From positions 1 through 64,000 of the forward strand of contig NZ_JOBL01000104.1 of NCBI RefSeq assembly GCF_000716335.1: DNA of 64,000 nucleotides, given 5' to 3'. Under the pieces are notes generated by a model, which was not told where the DNA came from, did no database searches, and saw nothing but the letters and a program-made list of their open reading frames with translations. A program made the translations under genes and the position numbers. Origin of the DNA: Streptomyces sp. NRRL S-118 (GTDB lineage: Bacteria > Actinomycetota > Actinomycetes > Streptomycetales > Streptomycetaceae). Positions 7,588-15,195 of this stretch are shown here, in pieces. Each line of letters begins with the position of its first letter. Position 1 is the first letter of the stretch.

Positions 7588-8928
7588 TCAGGCGACCGCC
7601 CGGCGCAGGGCCAGCTGTTCCTCGGACTGGGCGACGCCGTACGCCGCGGGGATGGCCTCCCCCTTCATGTAGAGCCGTTCGGCGGTGCGGCGCGGCAGCG
7701 GGAAGTACTCGAAGTGTCCGTGGATCCGCCCGTCGGCGGTCATCGGCTGGGCGTGGAAGCGGCAGACGGTCACGATCCGGTACTCCTCACGGCCGTGCGA
7801 GTCGACCACGGCGATCTCGGTGATCCTGCGGGCGCCGTCGGCGCTGCGGGTCAGCTGGACGATGACGTCGACCGCGCTGTTGATCTGGTCCTTGATCGCG
7901 ACGAACGGGATCTCGACCTCGGACATGGAGCCGAGGGTCTGCAGACGCATCAGCGCGTCCTCGGCGCTGTTGGCGTGGACGGTGGCCAGCGATCCGTCGT
8001 GACCGGTCGACATCGCCTGGAGCATGTCGAGCGTCTCACCGCCGCGGACCTCGCCGACGATGATGCGGTCGGGGCGCATGCGCAGCGAGTTGCGCACGAG
8101 GTCGCGGATGGAGACGTGACCCTTGCCCTCGACGTTGGCGGGGCGGGACTCCAGGGTGATGACGTGGGACTGCTGGAGCTGGAGCTCGGCGGAGTCCTCG
8201 ATCGTGACGATGCGCTCGCCGTCTGGGATGAGGCCGGAGAGGGCGTTGAGCAGGGTGGTCTTGCCGGTGCCGGTGGCGCCGGAGACGATCAGGTTGAAAC
8301 GTGCCCGGACGAGCCCGGCGAGCAGCATCATCATGTGCTCGTCCAGCGAACCGAGGCCGATCATCTCCTGGAGGGTGAAGGCCCGCGGGAAGCGGCGGAT
8401 GGTGAGGATCGGGCCGCTGAGCGAGAGCGGCGGGATGATGACGTTGACGCGCTCGCCGCTGGGGAGGCGGGCGTCGACCATCGGGTTCGCCTCGTCCACG
8501 CGGCGGTTGACGGTGGAGACGATGCGCTCGATGGTCTGCATCAGCTGGTCGGTGGAGGAGAACCGCAGCGGCAGCTGCTCCAGGCGCCCGCCCCGCTCGA
8601 CGAAGACCTGGTCGGGGCCGTTGACCATGATCTCGCTGATGGAGGCGTCCTCCAGGAGCGGTTCCAGGATGCCGAGCCCGAGGGCCTCGTCGACGACGCG
8701 GCGGATGAGCTGGGAGCGCTCGACCGTGGACAGGACCGGGCCTTCGCGGCTGATGATGTGGCCGAGGACGCGCTCCAGACGGGCACGGCGCTCGGCGGCC
8801 GCGAGGGCCGACATCTCCGCGAGGTCGATCTCCTCGAGCAGCTTGGCGCGGTAGACCCCGACGAGGTGGTCGCCCTCGGTGTGGCCCTTCGTCGGCTCCG
8901 GGCTGTTGATGCGCGCCCGCAGGCTCAT
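7588..8928 (-). CDS. cpaF: CpaF/TadA secretion ATPase
   Basis: This 446-residue hexameric secretion ATPase powers Tad pilus assembly. The N-terminal domain contains 'EIMVNGPDQVFVERGG'. The core has Walker A GATGTGKTTLLNAL with Lys223, an Asp box (IVTIEDSAEL), Walker B (RIIVGEVRGGE) and the His box (TGHDGSLATVHANS). All are intact, so the enzyme should be active. GAGGA lies just before the ATG. The gene lies between the two TadE-like genes and tadB. Confidence 0.95.
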   Translation of the reverse strand: MSLRARINSPEPTKGHTEGDHLVGVYRAKLLEEIDLAEMSALAAAERRARLERVLGHIISREGPVLSTVERSQLIRRVVDEALGLGILEPLLEDASISEIMVNGPDQVFVERGGRLEQLPLRFSSTDQLMQTIERIVSTVNRRVDEANPMVDARLPSGERVNVIIPPLSLSGPILTIRRFPRAFTLQEMIGLGSLDEHMMMLLAGLVRARFNLIVSGATGTGKTTLLNALSGLIPDGERIVTIEDSAELQLQQSHVITLESRPANVEGKGHVSIRDLVRNSLRMRPDRIIVGEVRGGETLDMLQAMSTGHDGSLATVHANSAEDALMRLQTLGSMSEVEIPFVAIKDQINSAVDVIVQLTRSADGARRITEIAVVDSHGREEYRIVTVCRFHAQPMTADGRIHGHFEYFPLPRRTAERLYMKGEAIPAAYGVAQSEEQLALRRAVA

Positions 8929-8968
8929 CTCGTCCTCAACTCCCTGGTACTGCGGTGGCTTGCGTGGC

Positions 8969-9328
8969 TCAGTCCTTGGGCATGGTCGTGCTCTTGCGTA
9001 CGGGGCCGAAGTCGATGCCGGGTACGACGGAGGGAATGGCGACCGTGACCTCGACGGTGACCTCGTCGCCCGCCGGGCCGCCCCGGAAGGTGGCGCCCTT
9101 CTCCAGCCAGTCGCTCATGGCCGCGCTGCCCGCCTGCTGGGCGCTGCCCTCCCCCAGCGACACCGCCCTGGCGGCCGCCCGCGACGCCGTACCCGCCTGC
9201 TGAGCCGCGTACACGGCGAGTCCGAGCTGGACGACGGCCATGGCCACGAACAGCAGCAGGCCGAGCATGCCGACGTACTCGATGGCGGCCTGGCCCCGTT
9301 CCTGGCGGGGGTACCGGATCGCGCGCAT
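8969..9328 (-). CDS. TadE-like pseudopilin 1
   Basis: This 119-residue protein has a basic leader, then ERGQAAIEYVGMLGLLLFVAMAVVQLGL, the Glu-containing prepilin-type motif with a long hydrophobic helix. A helix rich in Ala (AAQQAGTASRAAARA) follows, then a beta-rich outer domain. This is the TadE pattern. It starts three bases after the stop of the other TadE-like gene, so the two are co-translated. Likely a minor pilin that is cleaved by a prepilin peptidase. Confidence 0.82.
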   Translation of the reverse strand: MRAIRYPRQERGQAAIEYVGMLGLLLFVAMAVVQLGLAVYAAQQAGTASRAAARAVSLGEGSAQQAGSAAMSDWLEKGATFRGGPAGDEVTVEVTVAIPSVVPGIDFGPVRKSTTMPKD

Positions 9329-9331
9329 GGG

Positions 9332-9751
9332 TCACCACCTGCTCTCGAGGGGCGCGGCGGCCTCGCCGGGTATGGAGATCGGGAGGTCGAACCCGCCGGG
9401 GAAGAGCAGCGGGACCTGCACGTTCGCGGTCGTCCGGAACGTGTCGCCCTCCTCGCGGCAGTCGTACTCGGCGGCCCACGCGCCCGGCATGTCCTCGCCC
9501 GCCGCGGCCTGGCAGGCGGCCGGCCCGCCGACCGTGCCGGCGCGCACGCCCTTGTCCGCCGCGTTGCCCGCGAGCGAGAAGGTGTAGCCGACCAGCGCCG
9601 CCTGCCACAGGAGGGCCAGCGTCACCAGGATCAGGGGCAGCGTGCCGGTGAACTCGATGACCGTCTGCCCCCGGTCGTCGAGACGTCCCGTCCTCGGAAG
9701 TGCCATGACTCGACGTGCCCCCCTCAACGCGATGCCGTCGTTGCCCGTCAC
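9332..9751 (-). CDS. TadE-like pseudopilin 2
   Basis: This protein of 139 residues carries DDRGQTVIEFTGTLPLILVTLALLWQ, a TadE-type prepilin motif with conserved Glu, then an extracellular region with two Cys. The GTG at 9751 overlaps the stop of the upstream ATPase gene (GTGA) and has AGGA five bases before it. An internal ATG at 9706 (MALPRTGR) is an alternative giving 124 residues; GAGGGGGG lies about 11 bases before it. The choice affects only the cytosolic leader. Confidence 0.78.
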   Translation of the reverse strand: MTGNDGIALRGARRVMALPRTGRLDDRGQTVIEFTGTLPLILVTLALLWQAALVGYTFSLAGNAADKGVRAGTVGGPAACQAAAGEDMPGAWAAEYDCREEGDTFRTTANVQVPLLFPGGFDLPISIPGEAAAPLESRW

Positions 9752-10998
9752 TTGTTCCTGCTACGCAGCATGCCGATCGAACCGCGGTCGCCCCGGAACC
9801 TTCCCGGTTTCTCCACGCCTTCGGGCGCCTTCACCAGTCCGAGTTCCCCGGCCAGCGCCCACATCGCCTGCTTCACCGCGGACTTGGCCTCCAGGTCCTG
9901 CATCCGGCCCGCGTCGACCGCCGCCTGGAGCTCCTTGAAGCCGGCGGGCACGGCGGTGCGGGTGACACGGGTGCCCGTGATGCGTTCGATGAGCGGGGGC
10001 TGGATCTCGGTGTTGCGGGTGTGGCGGTTGACCACGGTCACCGTCTCCTCCGCCTTGCGGATCTGCAGCCGGTCCCAGAGCCGCACCATCCGCTTGGCCG
10101 CCCGTACGGTGACCACGTCGGGGGTGGTGACCAGCAGGGTGAGGTCGGCCATCTCGACGGCTGCGGCGTTGGCCCCGTCCATATGGGTGCCGCAGTCGAC
10201 GACGACGATCTCGTAGCGGTGGCGCAGCGCGCTGACGACCTGGCGTACGGCGCGGTCGTCGACCTCCTCGCCCCGCTCGCCCTCGGCCGGGGCGAGCAGC
10301 AGCCCGATGCCGGTCGGGTGGGAGAACAGCGCGTCCTGGAGGACGCGCGGCGAGATGTCCTGGATGCCGGCGAGGTCGACGACGGAGCGCCGGAACTGCA
10401 CGTCCAGGTAGGAGGCGACATCGCCGGCCTGGAGGTCGAGGTCGGCGAGCGCGGTGTTCATGCCGGAGGCGCGGGCAGCCAGCGCGAGCTGGACGGCGAG
10501 CACCGTCGTCCCGACCCCGCCCTTGGCCCCGCTGACGGTGACGACCGTGCCGCCGGGGCCGGTGTGGAGGTCACCGGCTCCGTGCCCCAGGTGGCGCCGT
10601 ACGCCGGTCGACCAGGAGGCCGCGGCCTGGACGCGCTGGGCGAGCTCCTCGTACGACATCGGCAGTCCGGCCAGGCCGCGGGCGCCGGAGTCCATGGCGG
10701 CCGAGTACAGCCCGGGGCTCGCGTCGGACGTGACGAGGATGACCCCGACCGCCGGAAAGCGGAGGGCGACCTCCCGGATCAGCTCCAGGGCTGGGACCGG
10801 ACCGATCCGTTCGTGGACCAGCACGACCTCGGGCAGCTCGTCGAGCGACTCGGCGGCGAGCCGGGCCAGCGTGTCGAGCAGCGAGGTCGAGTCCCCCACC
10901 GGCCCGGCCGGCTCCGCGTCGGGGAGCTGGCTGAGCAGCGTGGTGATGGATCGGGCGGCGTCGGCGTCACCGACGGCCGGGAGGATGCGTGTGGTCAT
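9748..10998 (-). CDS. CpaE/TadZ-like ATPase of the MinD/ParA family
   Basis: This 416-residue protein has an N-terminal degenerate receiver-like domain (residues 1-130, 'LPEVVLVHERIGPVP') and a C-terminal MinD/ParA-type ATPase with the deviant Walker A SGAKGGVGTTVLAVQLA and the switch segment 'VVVDCGTHMDGANAAAVEMAD'. CpaE/TadZ proteins localise Tad machinery to a cell site. The ATG at 10998 was chosen because GTGAGGG precedes it; the frame runs on upstream without support. It overlaps the next gene by four bases. Confidence 0.85.
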   Translation of the reverse strand: MTTRILPAVGDADAARSITTLLSQLPDAEPAGPVGDSTSLLDTLARLAAESLDELPEVVLVHERIGPVPALELIREVALRFPAVGVILVTSDASPGLYSAAMDSGARGLAGLPMSYEELAQRVQAAASWSTGVRRHLGHGAGDLHTGPGGTVVTVSGAKGGVGTTVLAVQLALAARASGMNTALADLDLQAGDVASYLDVQFRRSVVDLAGIQDISPRVLQDALFSHPTGIGLLLAPAEGERGEEVDDRAVRQVVSALRHRYEIVVVDCGTHMDGANAAAVEMADLTLLVTTPDVVTVRAAKRMVRLWDRLQIRKAEETVTVVNRHTRNTEIQPPLIERITGTRVTRTAVPAGFKELQAAVDAGRMQDLEAKSAVKQAMWALAGELGLVKAPEGVEKPGRFRGDRGSIGMLRSRNK

Positions 10999-11005
10999 CC
11001 GGCCC

Positions 11006-11725
11006 TCACTTGTTCTTGTCTTCTTCGAGGGTGTACGTGCCGTCACCGGGGCGGAGGGTGGTCGGGCTGCCGTCCGCGATCAGGGCCAGCCGTACGTGGA
11101 CGGCGAAGGACTCGGCGAAGGCGACGCGCTGGGCGTCGAGGGTGTTGAGCGCGAAGGTGATGGGCACGGCCTCGGTGGCGCGGCTGCCGCGGTCGTCGCG
11201 GCTCGGCTCCAGCGGGGTGAGCTTGCCGACGTCGATGACGCGGGCGTTGGTCACGATGATGCGGGACTCGGCGATCTCCCCCTTGCCCTTCCCCTCGTCG
11301 TCGAAGGTGGCGAAGATGTTGACCAGCGAGCCGGGGGTGATCTTGCCGGCGACGCCGGTGGCGGCGTCGATCATGATGGCGATCTCCTGCTGGCCGTTCT
11401 CCAGCGCGGGTCGTTTGACGATCATGTCGTTCTGGAGCAGCGAGCCCTTGCGGAGCTGGGTGACGGCGATCTTTCCGTCCAGTACGCCGAGGTCGGTCAC
11501 CGCGTTCTCGGAGAGCCAGCGCTCCGGCATTTTGATCTTCTCGAACTGGGCGGGCTGCAATGCCGTGTAGGCGGCCACGTCCGTCTTGACGCGGTACGCG
11601 GTGACTTCCGGTCCGACCTTGGAATTCACATCGCTGATCACCGAAAGAACCCCGGCGAACGCGCCCAATGCGCACAGCACGGAGAGGAGGAGCAGAATGA
11701 CGCCGCGGCGTTGCCGTGAATTCAT
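11006..11725 (-). CDS. cpaB: CpaB-like SAF-domain pilus assembly protein
   Basis: This 239-residue protein has one N-terminal membrane helix (GVILLLLSVLCALGAFAGVLSV), then a SAF domain ('YRVKTDVAAYTALQPAQFEKI') and an RcpC/CpaB-like domain ('GVAGKITPGSLVNIFATFDDEG'). CpaB proteins link the platform to the outer parts of Tad systems. Start ATG 11725 has GAGGTT about 11 bases upstream. It ends seven bases before the CpaE-like gene. Confidence 0.8.
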   Translation of the reverse strand: MNSRQRRGVILLLLSVLCALGAFAGVLSVISDVNSKVGPEVTAYRVKTDVAAYTALQPAQFEKIKMPERWLSENAVTDLGVLDGKIAVTQLRKGSLLQNDMIVKRPALENGQQEIAIMIDAATGVAGKITPGSLVNIFATFDDEGKGKGEIAESRIIVTNARVIDVGKLTPLEPSRDDRGSRATEAVPITFALNTLDAQRVAFAESFAVHVRLALIADGSPTTLRPGDGTYTLEEDKNK

Positions 11726-11839
11726 GAGCGGGACAACCTCGTTGGGAGACGGTGGCTGGCGTGCACGTGCGGGCTTTCTCACGGGGCCGTACGCGGCCGT
11801 GGACCCCCGGGGGGCGGCATCGCGGCCTCGGCGTGCGTG

Positions 11840-12718
11840 CTACGACCCGTGGCGCATCGGTGTTCCATGGTTCAGGACACCGTCGGGCCGGTTCCGGTTC
11901 TCGGGCGGCGTGAGCGGCGCGGAGCAGAATCCGCAACGATCACCGATGAGTTCGATCCCGCACCAGGTGCACACTTCGCGTCTCACCGAGGAGACCAGCT
12001 GGTAAAGGACCGAGATGTCGGGCAGGAAGGCGGCGAATTCGATCAGCTTGGCCGTTCCCCACCACCCGGGGGAATCGGCGGGCAGCGGGGCTTCCTGTAC
12101 GCCCTGGACCCGCCAGGCCGGTGCGAGCACGGTGGTCGCCCAGTCCGACGGCAATTGGCCTTTGGCGACCAGCAGGTGCGTGCCGAATTCGGGTCCGGCG
12201 AGTTCGCCGGTGCCGATCTTCACCAATTGGGGGTGGGGATGGGCGAGCACGCCGAACTGCGAACCGGGGACCCACGACTTGGCGTGCGTCTTCAGGCTCA
12301 CCGGGACCCGGTCCAGTTTGGTCACGGAATTGAGCAGCGCGCCCGCGTAGATGTAGTGCGACAGCAGCCGGGCGGCCGAGGCGATGACGCCGGCGCTGAA
12401 GTCGCAGACCGACAACTGCCGCAGCTGCCGGACGAGTACCGCGACCCCGAGCGGCGGCAGGTCCAGCTTCAGCAGGGCGATCCGGTCGCTCTCCAGGACG
12501 GACCGGACGGTGTGCAGCCGCCGTTCGTGCGCGACCGGCACGGAGGCCGGGTACAGGGCGATGACGTAGCCGTGCTGCTCCACCAGGACCTGCATGTCGG
12601 CGAGCGCCGCGTCCAGGGGCTGGTCGCCGGGCGCCTGGAGCAGCGCCGCGGTGGGTGTGTGGTGGTCGGTCGGCGGCAGCACCAGGTCGGCGCTGGTCAC
12701 GGCTATTGCGGTCGGCAC
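11840..12718 (-). CDS. Unknown protein heading the Tad operon, with C-terminal zinc ribbon
   Basis: This 292-residue protein has no signal peptide or membrane helix. Two parts can be seen: a mixed alpha/beta N-terminal part (residues 1-240, 'QPLDAALADMQVLVEQHG') that I do not recognise, and a C-terminal CxxC-x8-CxxC zinc-ribbon-like motif (CTWCGIELIGDRCGFC) near residue 262. The start is GTG at 12718 with GGGGAA upstream. It is the first gene of the locus and separated from cpaB by about 115 bases. It could be a cytosolic regulator or assembly factor; this is a guess from position. Confidence 0.65.
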   Translation of the reverse strand: MPTAIAVTSADLVLPPTDHHTPTAALLQAPGDQPLDAALADMQVLVEQHGYVIALYPASVPVAHERRLHTVRSVLESDRIALLKLDLPPLGVAVLVRQLRQLSVCDFSAGVIASAARLLSHYIYAGALLNSVTKLDRVPVSLKTHAKSWVPGSQFGVLAHPHPQLVKIGTGELAGPEFGTHLLVAKGQLPSDWATTVLAPAWRVQGVQEAPLPADSPGWWGTAKLIEFAAFLPDISVLYQLVSSVRREVCTWCGIELIGDRCGFCSAPLTPPENRNRPDGVLNHGTPMRHGS

Positions 12719-12951
12719 GCTGGTTCCCCGTTCGGCTCCGGCCGCCGGGGGTCCGGAGGCCGCAGTTACGCACTGCTACGTGCTGCTTCCCTACTGCTTC
12801 TGCCCAGCACTTTATCCACGTCCTACGAGGCAGAGAACACCTTTCGGGACGCTTGCGGGACGGGAGTTCCGAAGGGGCCGCGCCTGTCGCCGGTCATCCG
12901 GACCATCCGAACGGGTGATGGGCCCTCAGGTACGCCTCGCTGCCGGAGGTC

Positions 12952-12957
12952 TTGACA
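12952..12957 (+). promoter_or_regulatory. Candidate -35 box of the chitinase promoter
   Basis: TTGACA is a perfect match to the sigma-70/HrdB -35 consensus, 85 bases before the chitinase GTG. The matching -10 would fall around 12975-12981 and is weak (CAACTT or AACTTT). The DasR-type operator occupies the spacer, the position expected for repression. Confidence 0.5.
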
Positions 12958-12962
12958 ACGCG

Positions 12963-12978
12963 ATTGGTCTGGACCAAC
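12963..12978. promoter_or_regulatory. DasR-type operator (dre site)
   Basis: ATTGGTCTGGACCAAC is nearly identical to the dre consensus bound by the GntR regulator DasR, whose core is TGGTCTAGACCA. Only one central base differs (A to G). It sits between the -35 TTGACA and the chitinase start. In streptomycetes DasR represses chitinase genes until glucosamine-6-phosphate accumulates, so GlcNAc/chitin-dependent control is expected. The match is seen directly; the binding is inference from the family. Confidence 0.82.
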
Positions 12979-13041
12979 TTTACGCCAGCGGTGGCCACCG
13001 TTCTCCGTCCGTACCCCCGACTCCCCCACCGGAGGCAGCAA

Positions 13042-14736
13042 GTGGACCGCTCACGCTCACGCAGATGGCTCGGTGGTGCCCTGGCACTCGCCGTCGGATC
13101 CGGCCTGGCGGTCACCGGCGGAGCCGGCACCGCGTACGCCGCCGACGTCAACGTCGCCAGGAACGCCGGCTTCGAGGCCGGGCTCGCCAACTGGACCTGC
13201 TCGGCGGGCAGCGGCACCACGGTCTCCTCCCCCGTGCACGCCGGGACCGCCGCGCTCAGGGCCACGCCCGGCGGGCAGGACAACGCCCGCTGCGCGCAGA
13301 CCGTGACCGTCCGGCCCAACTCCACGTACACGCTGAGCGCCTGGGTGCAGGGCGGGTACGCGTACCTCGGCGCGAGCGGCACCGGCACCACCGACGTGTC
13401 GACGTGGACGCCGGACTCGGCCGGCTGGAAGCAGCTGACCACCCGCTTCACCACCGGCGCGAACACCACGCAGGTGACCGTCTACACGCACGGCTGGTAC
13501 GGGCAGGCCGCCTACTACGCCGACGACGTCTCGGTCTTCGGTCCCGACGGGGGCGGGGGCGGCGACCCCGACCCGGTGGTCCCCGCCACGCCCGCCGGGC
13601 TGACCACCGGCGCGGTGACCTCGTCGTCCGTCGCCCTGAGCTGGAACGCCGTCCCCGGGGCGACCGGTTACCACGTCTACCGCGACGGCACCAAGGTGCA
13701 GTCCGTGACCGGGACCTCGGCCACCGTGACCGGGCTGGCCGCGAACACCTCGTACGGCTTCCAGGTCAGCGCCGCCAACGCGGCGGGCGAGTCGGCGAGG
13801 TCGGCGGTGGTGACCGGCAGGACGTCGGACGGCGGGACGAACCCGAACCCCGCGGTGCCGCGGCACGCGGTGACCGGCTACTGGCAGAACTTCGACAACG
13901 GCGCGAGGGTGCAGAAGTTGCGGGACGTGCAGGCGCAGTACGACATCATCGCCGTCTCGTTCGCCGACTCGACGGCCACGCCCGGCCAGATCGTCTTCAA
14001 CCTCGATCCGGCCGTCGGCTACGCCTCGGTGGCCGACTTCAAGGCGGACATCGCGGCGAAGAAGGCCGCCGGCAAGTCGGTGATCATCTCGGTGGGCGGC
14101 GAGAAGGGCAACGTCACCATCAACAGCGACGCGTCGGCGACGGCCTTCGCGAACAGCGCGTACGCGCTGATGCAGGAGTACGGCTTCAGCGGGGTCGACA
14201 TCGACCTGGAGCACGGGATCAACTCCACGTACCTGACCAGGGCGCTGCGCCAGCTGTCGGCGAAGGCGGGGCCGGGCATGGTGCTGACGATGGCGCCGCA
14301 GACCATCGACATGCAGAACACCGGCACCGAGTACTTCAGGACCGCGCTGGCCGTGAAGGACATCCTCACGGTCGTGAACATGCAGTACTACAACAGCGGC
14401 TCCATGCTCGGCTGCGACGGCAAGGTCTACGCGCAGGGGTCGGTGGACTTCCTGACCGCGCTGGCCTGCATCCAGCTGGAGGGCGGCCTGGACGCCTCGC
14501 AGGTGGGGCTCGGCGTCCCGGCCTCGCCGCGCGGCGCGGGCAGCGGGTACGTCGACCCGTCGGTGGTGAAGAACGCGCTGGACTGCCTGACGCGCGGCAC
14601 CGGCTGCGGCTCCTTCAAGCCGTCGAGGACCTACCCGGCGCTGCGCGGCGCGATGACCTGGTCCACGAACTGGGACGCGACCGCCGGCAACGCCTGGTCC
14701 GGCGCGGTGGGCCCGCACGTGCACAACCTGCCGTAG
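13042..14736 (+). CDS. Secreted GH18 chitinase with carbohydrate-binding and FnIII domains
   Basis: This 564-residue secreted enzyme cleaves beta-1,4 links in chitin. Layout: signal peptide (1-30, ending TAYA-AD); an N-terminal carbohydrate-binding module of beta-sandwich type (about 32-170); a Gly/Asp linker; one fibronectin type III domain (about 182-262, 'PAGLTTGAVTSSSVALSWNA'); and a GH18 barrel (about 272-564). The DxxDxDxE signature is present as GVDIDLE with Asp386, Asp388 and catalytic Glu390. The GTG start was chosen because GGAGG lies six bases before it and the signal peptide follows. Regulation by DasR is likely from the upstream operator. The substrate could be crystalline or soluble chitin; exo or endo mode cannot be told. 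Confidence 0.92.
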   Translation: MDRSRSRRWLGGALALAVGSGLAVTGGAGTAYAADVNVARNAGFEAGLANWTCSAGSGTTVSSPVHAGTAALRATPGGQDNARCAQTVTVRPNSTYTLSAWVQGGYAYLGASGTGTTDVSTWTPDSAGWKQLTTRFTTGANTTQVTVYTHGWYGQAAYYADDVSVFGPDGGGGGDPDPVVPATPAGLTTGAVTSSSVALSWNAVPGATGYHVYRDGTKVQSVTGTSATVTGLAANTSYGFQVSAANAAGESARSAVVTGRTSDGGTNPNPAVPRHAVTGYWQNFDNGARVQKLRDVQAQYDIIAVSFADSTATPGQIVFNLDPAVGYASVADFKADIAAKKAAGKSVIISVGGEKGNVTINSDASATAFANSAYALMQEYGFSGVDIDLEHGINSTYLTRALRQLSAKAGPGMVLTMAPQTIDMQNTGTEYFRTALAVKDILTVVNMQYYNSGSMLGCDGKVYAQGSVDFLTALACIQLEGGLDASQVGLGVPASPRGAGSGYVDPSVVKNALDCLTRGTGCGSFKPSRTYPALRGAMTWSTNWDATAGNAWSGAVGPHVHNLP

Positions 14737-14740
14737 CCCC

Positions 14741-15184
14741 TCACCCGGGCGGGCGGTTCCCCAGGTAGTGGTGCAGTACGGGGCCCAGCTCGGCCAGCCA
14801 CTGGTCGAGCTGGGCCCTGCGGCGTGCGGTGACCCGGCACTCGTAGAGCATGCCGCCGGGGTGGCGTACGGCGACCATGAGCACATGGCCGTGGGGCGCG
14901 GGGGCGAAGTGCGCCGTCGCGACCCCGGCCCACGGGAAGTCCATGGTGTGGCCGTTGACCTCCAGGCCGATCCCGGAGGGGTCGACGACGACGGAGTTGT
15001 GCCGGTCGTGGGCGACGAACTCCGGGCCGCCGGCCGGGGCGGCGGGCTGGGGCGGCTGGTACGGGTGCGGCTGCTGATACGGGTGCGGCTGCGGCGGCTG
15101 AGGCTGGTGAGGGTACGGCTGCGGGTACGGCTGCGCTACGGGTATCGGGGGCCCGAAGCCCGGTGGCGGTGGCGGCATGCTCAT
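14741..15184 (-). CDS. Conserved hypothetical protein with proline/tyrosine-rich N terminus
   Basis: The protein has 147 residues. The first 55 are a low-complexity Pro/Tyr/Gln/His tail with repeated PYxQP units; the remaining 90 form a compact domain ('SVVVDPSGIGLEVNGHTMDFPWAGVA') that looks like a PH-like or 'DUF' beta barrel common in Streptomyces. No signal peptide is present. It converges on the chitinase gene with only four bases between stops, leaving no room for a dedicated terminator. Function unknown. Confidence 0.7.
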   Translation of the reverse strand: MSMPPPPPGFGPPIPVAQPYPQPYPHQPQPPQPHPYQQPHPYQPPQPAAPAGGPEFVAHDRHNSVVVDPSGIGLEVNGHTMDFPWAGVATAHFAPAPHGHVLMVAVRHPGGMLYECRVTARRRAQLDQWLAELGPVLHHYLGNRPPG

Positions 15185-15195
15185 GCCTGCAGTAT

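Larger units (their letters stand above)
12719..13041. other. Divergent intergenic region, Tad locus / chitinase
   Basis: This 323-base stretch contains no convincing gene. The right end holds the chitinase promoter and a DasR-type operator (listed separately). The left end must carry the promoter of the Tad operon, in the less GC-rich segment around 12775-12850 (CACTTTATCCACG), but no clear -35/-10 pair could be assigned there. Confidence 0.6.

Noticed and set aside
5872..9048. Open frame of 1058 residues on the plus strand
   Set aside because: Antisense shadow of tadB, tadC and cpaF, with Asp/Gly/Glu-rich composition and no domain or ribosome site.
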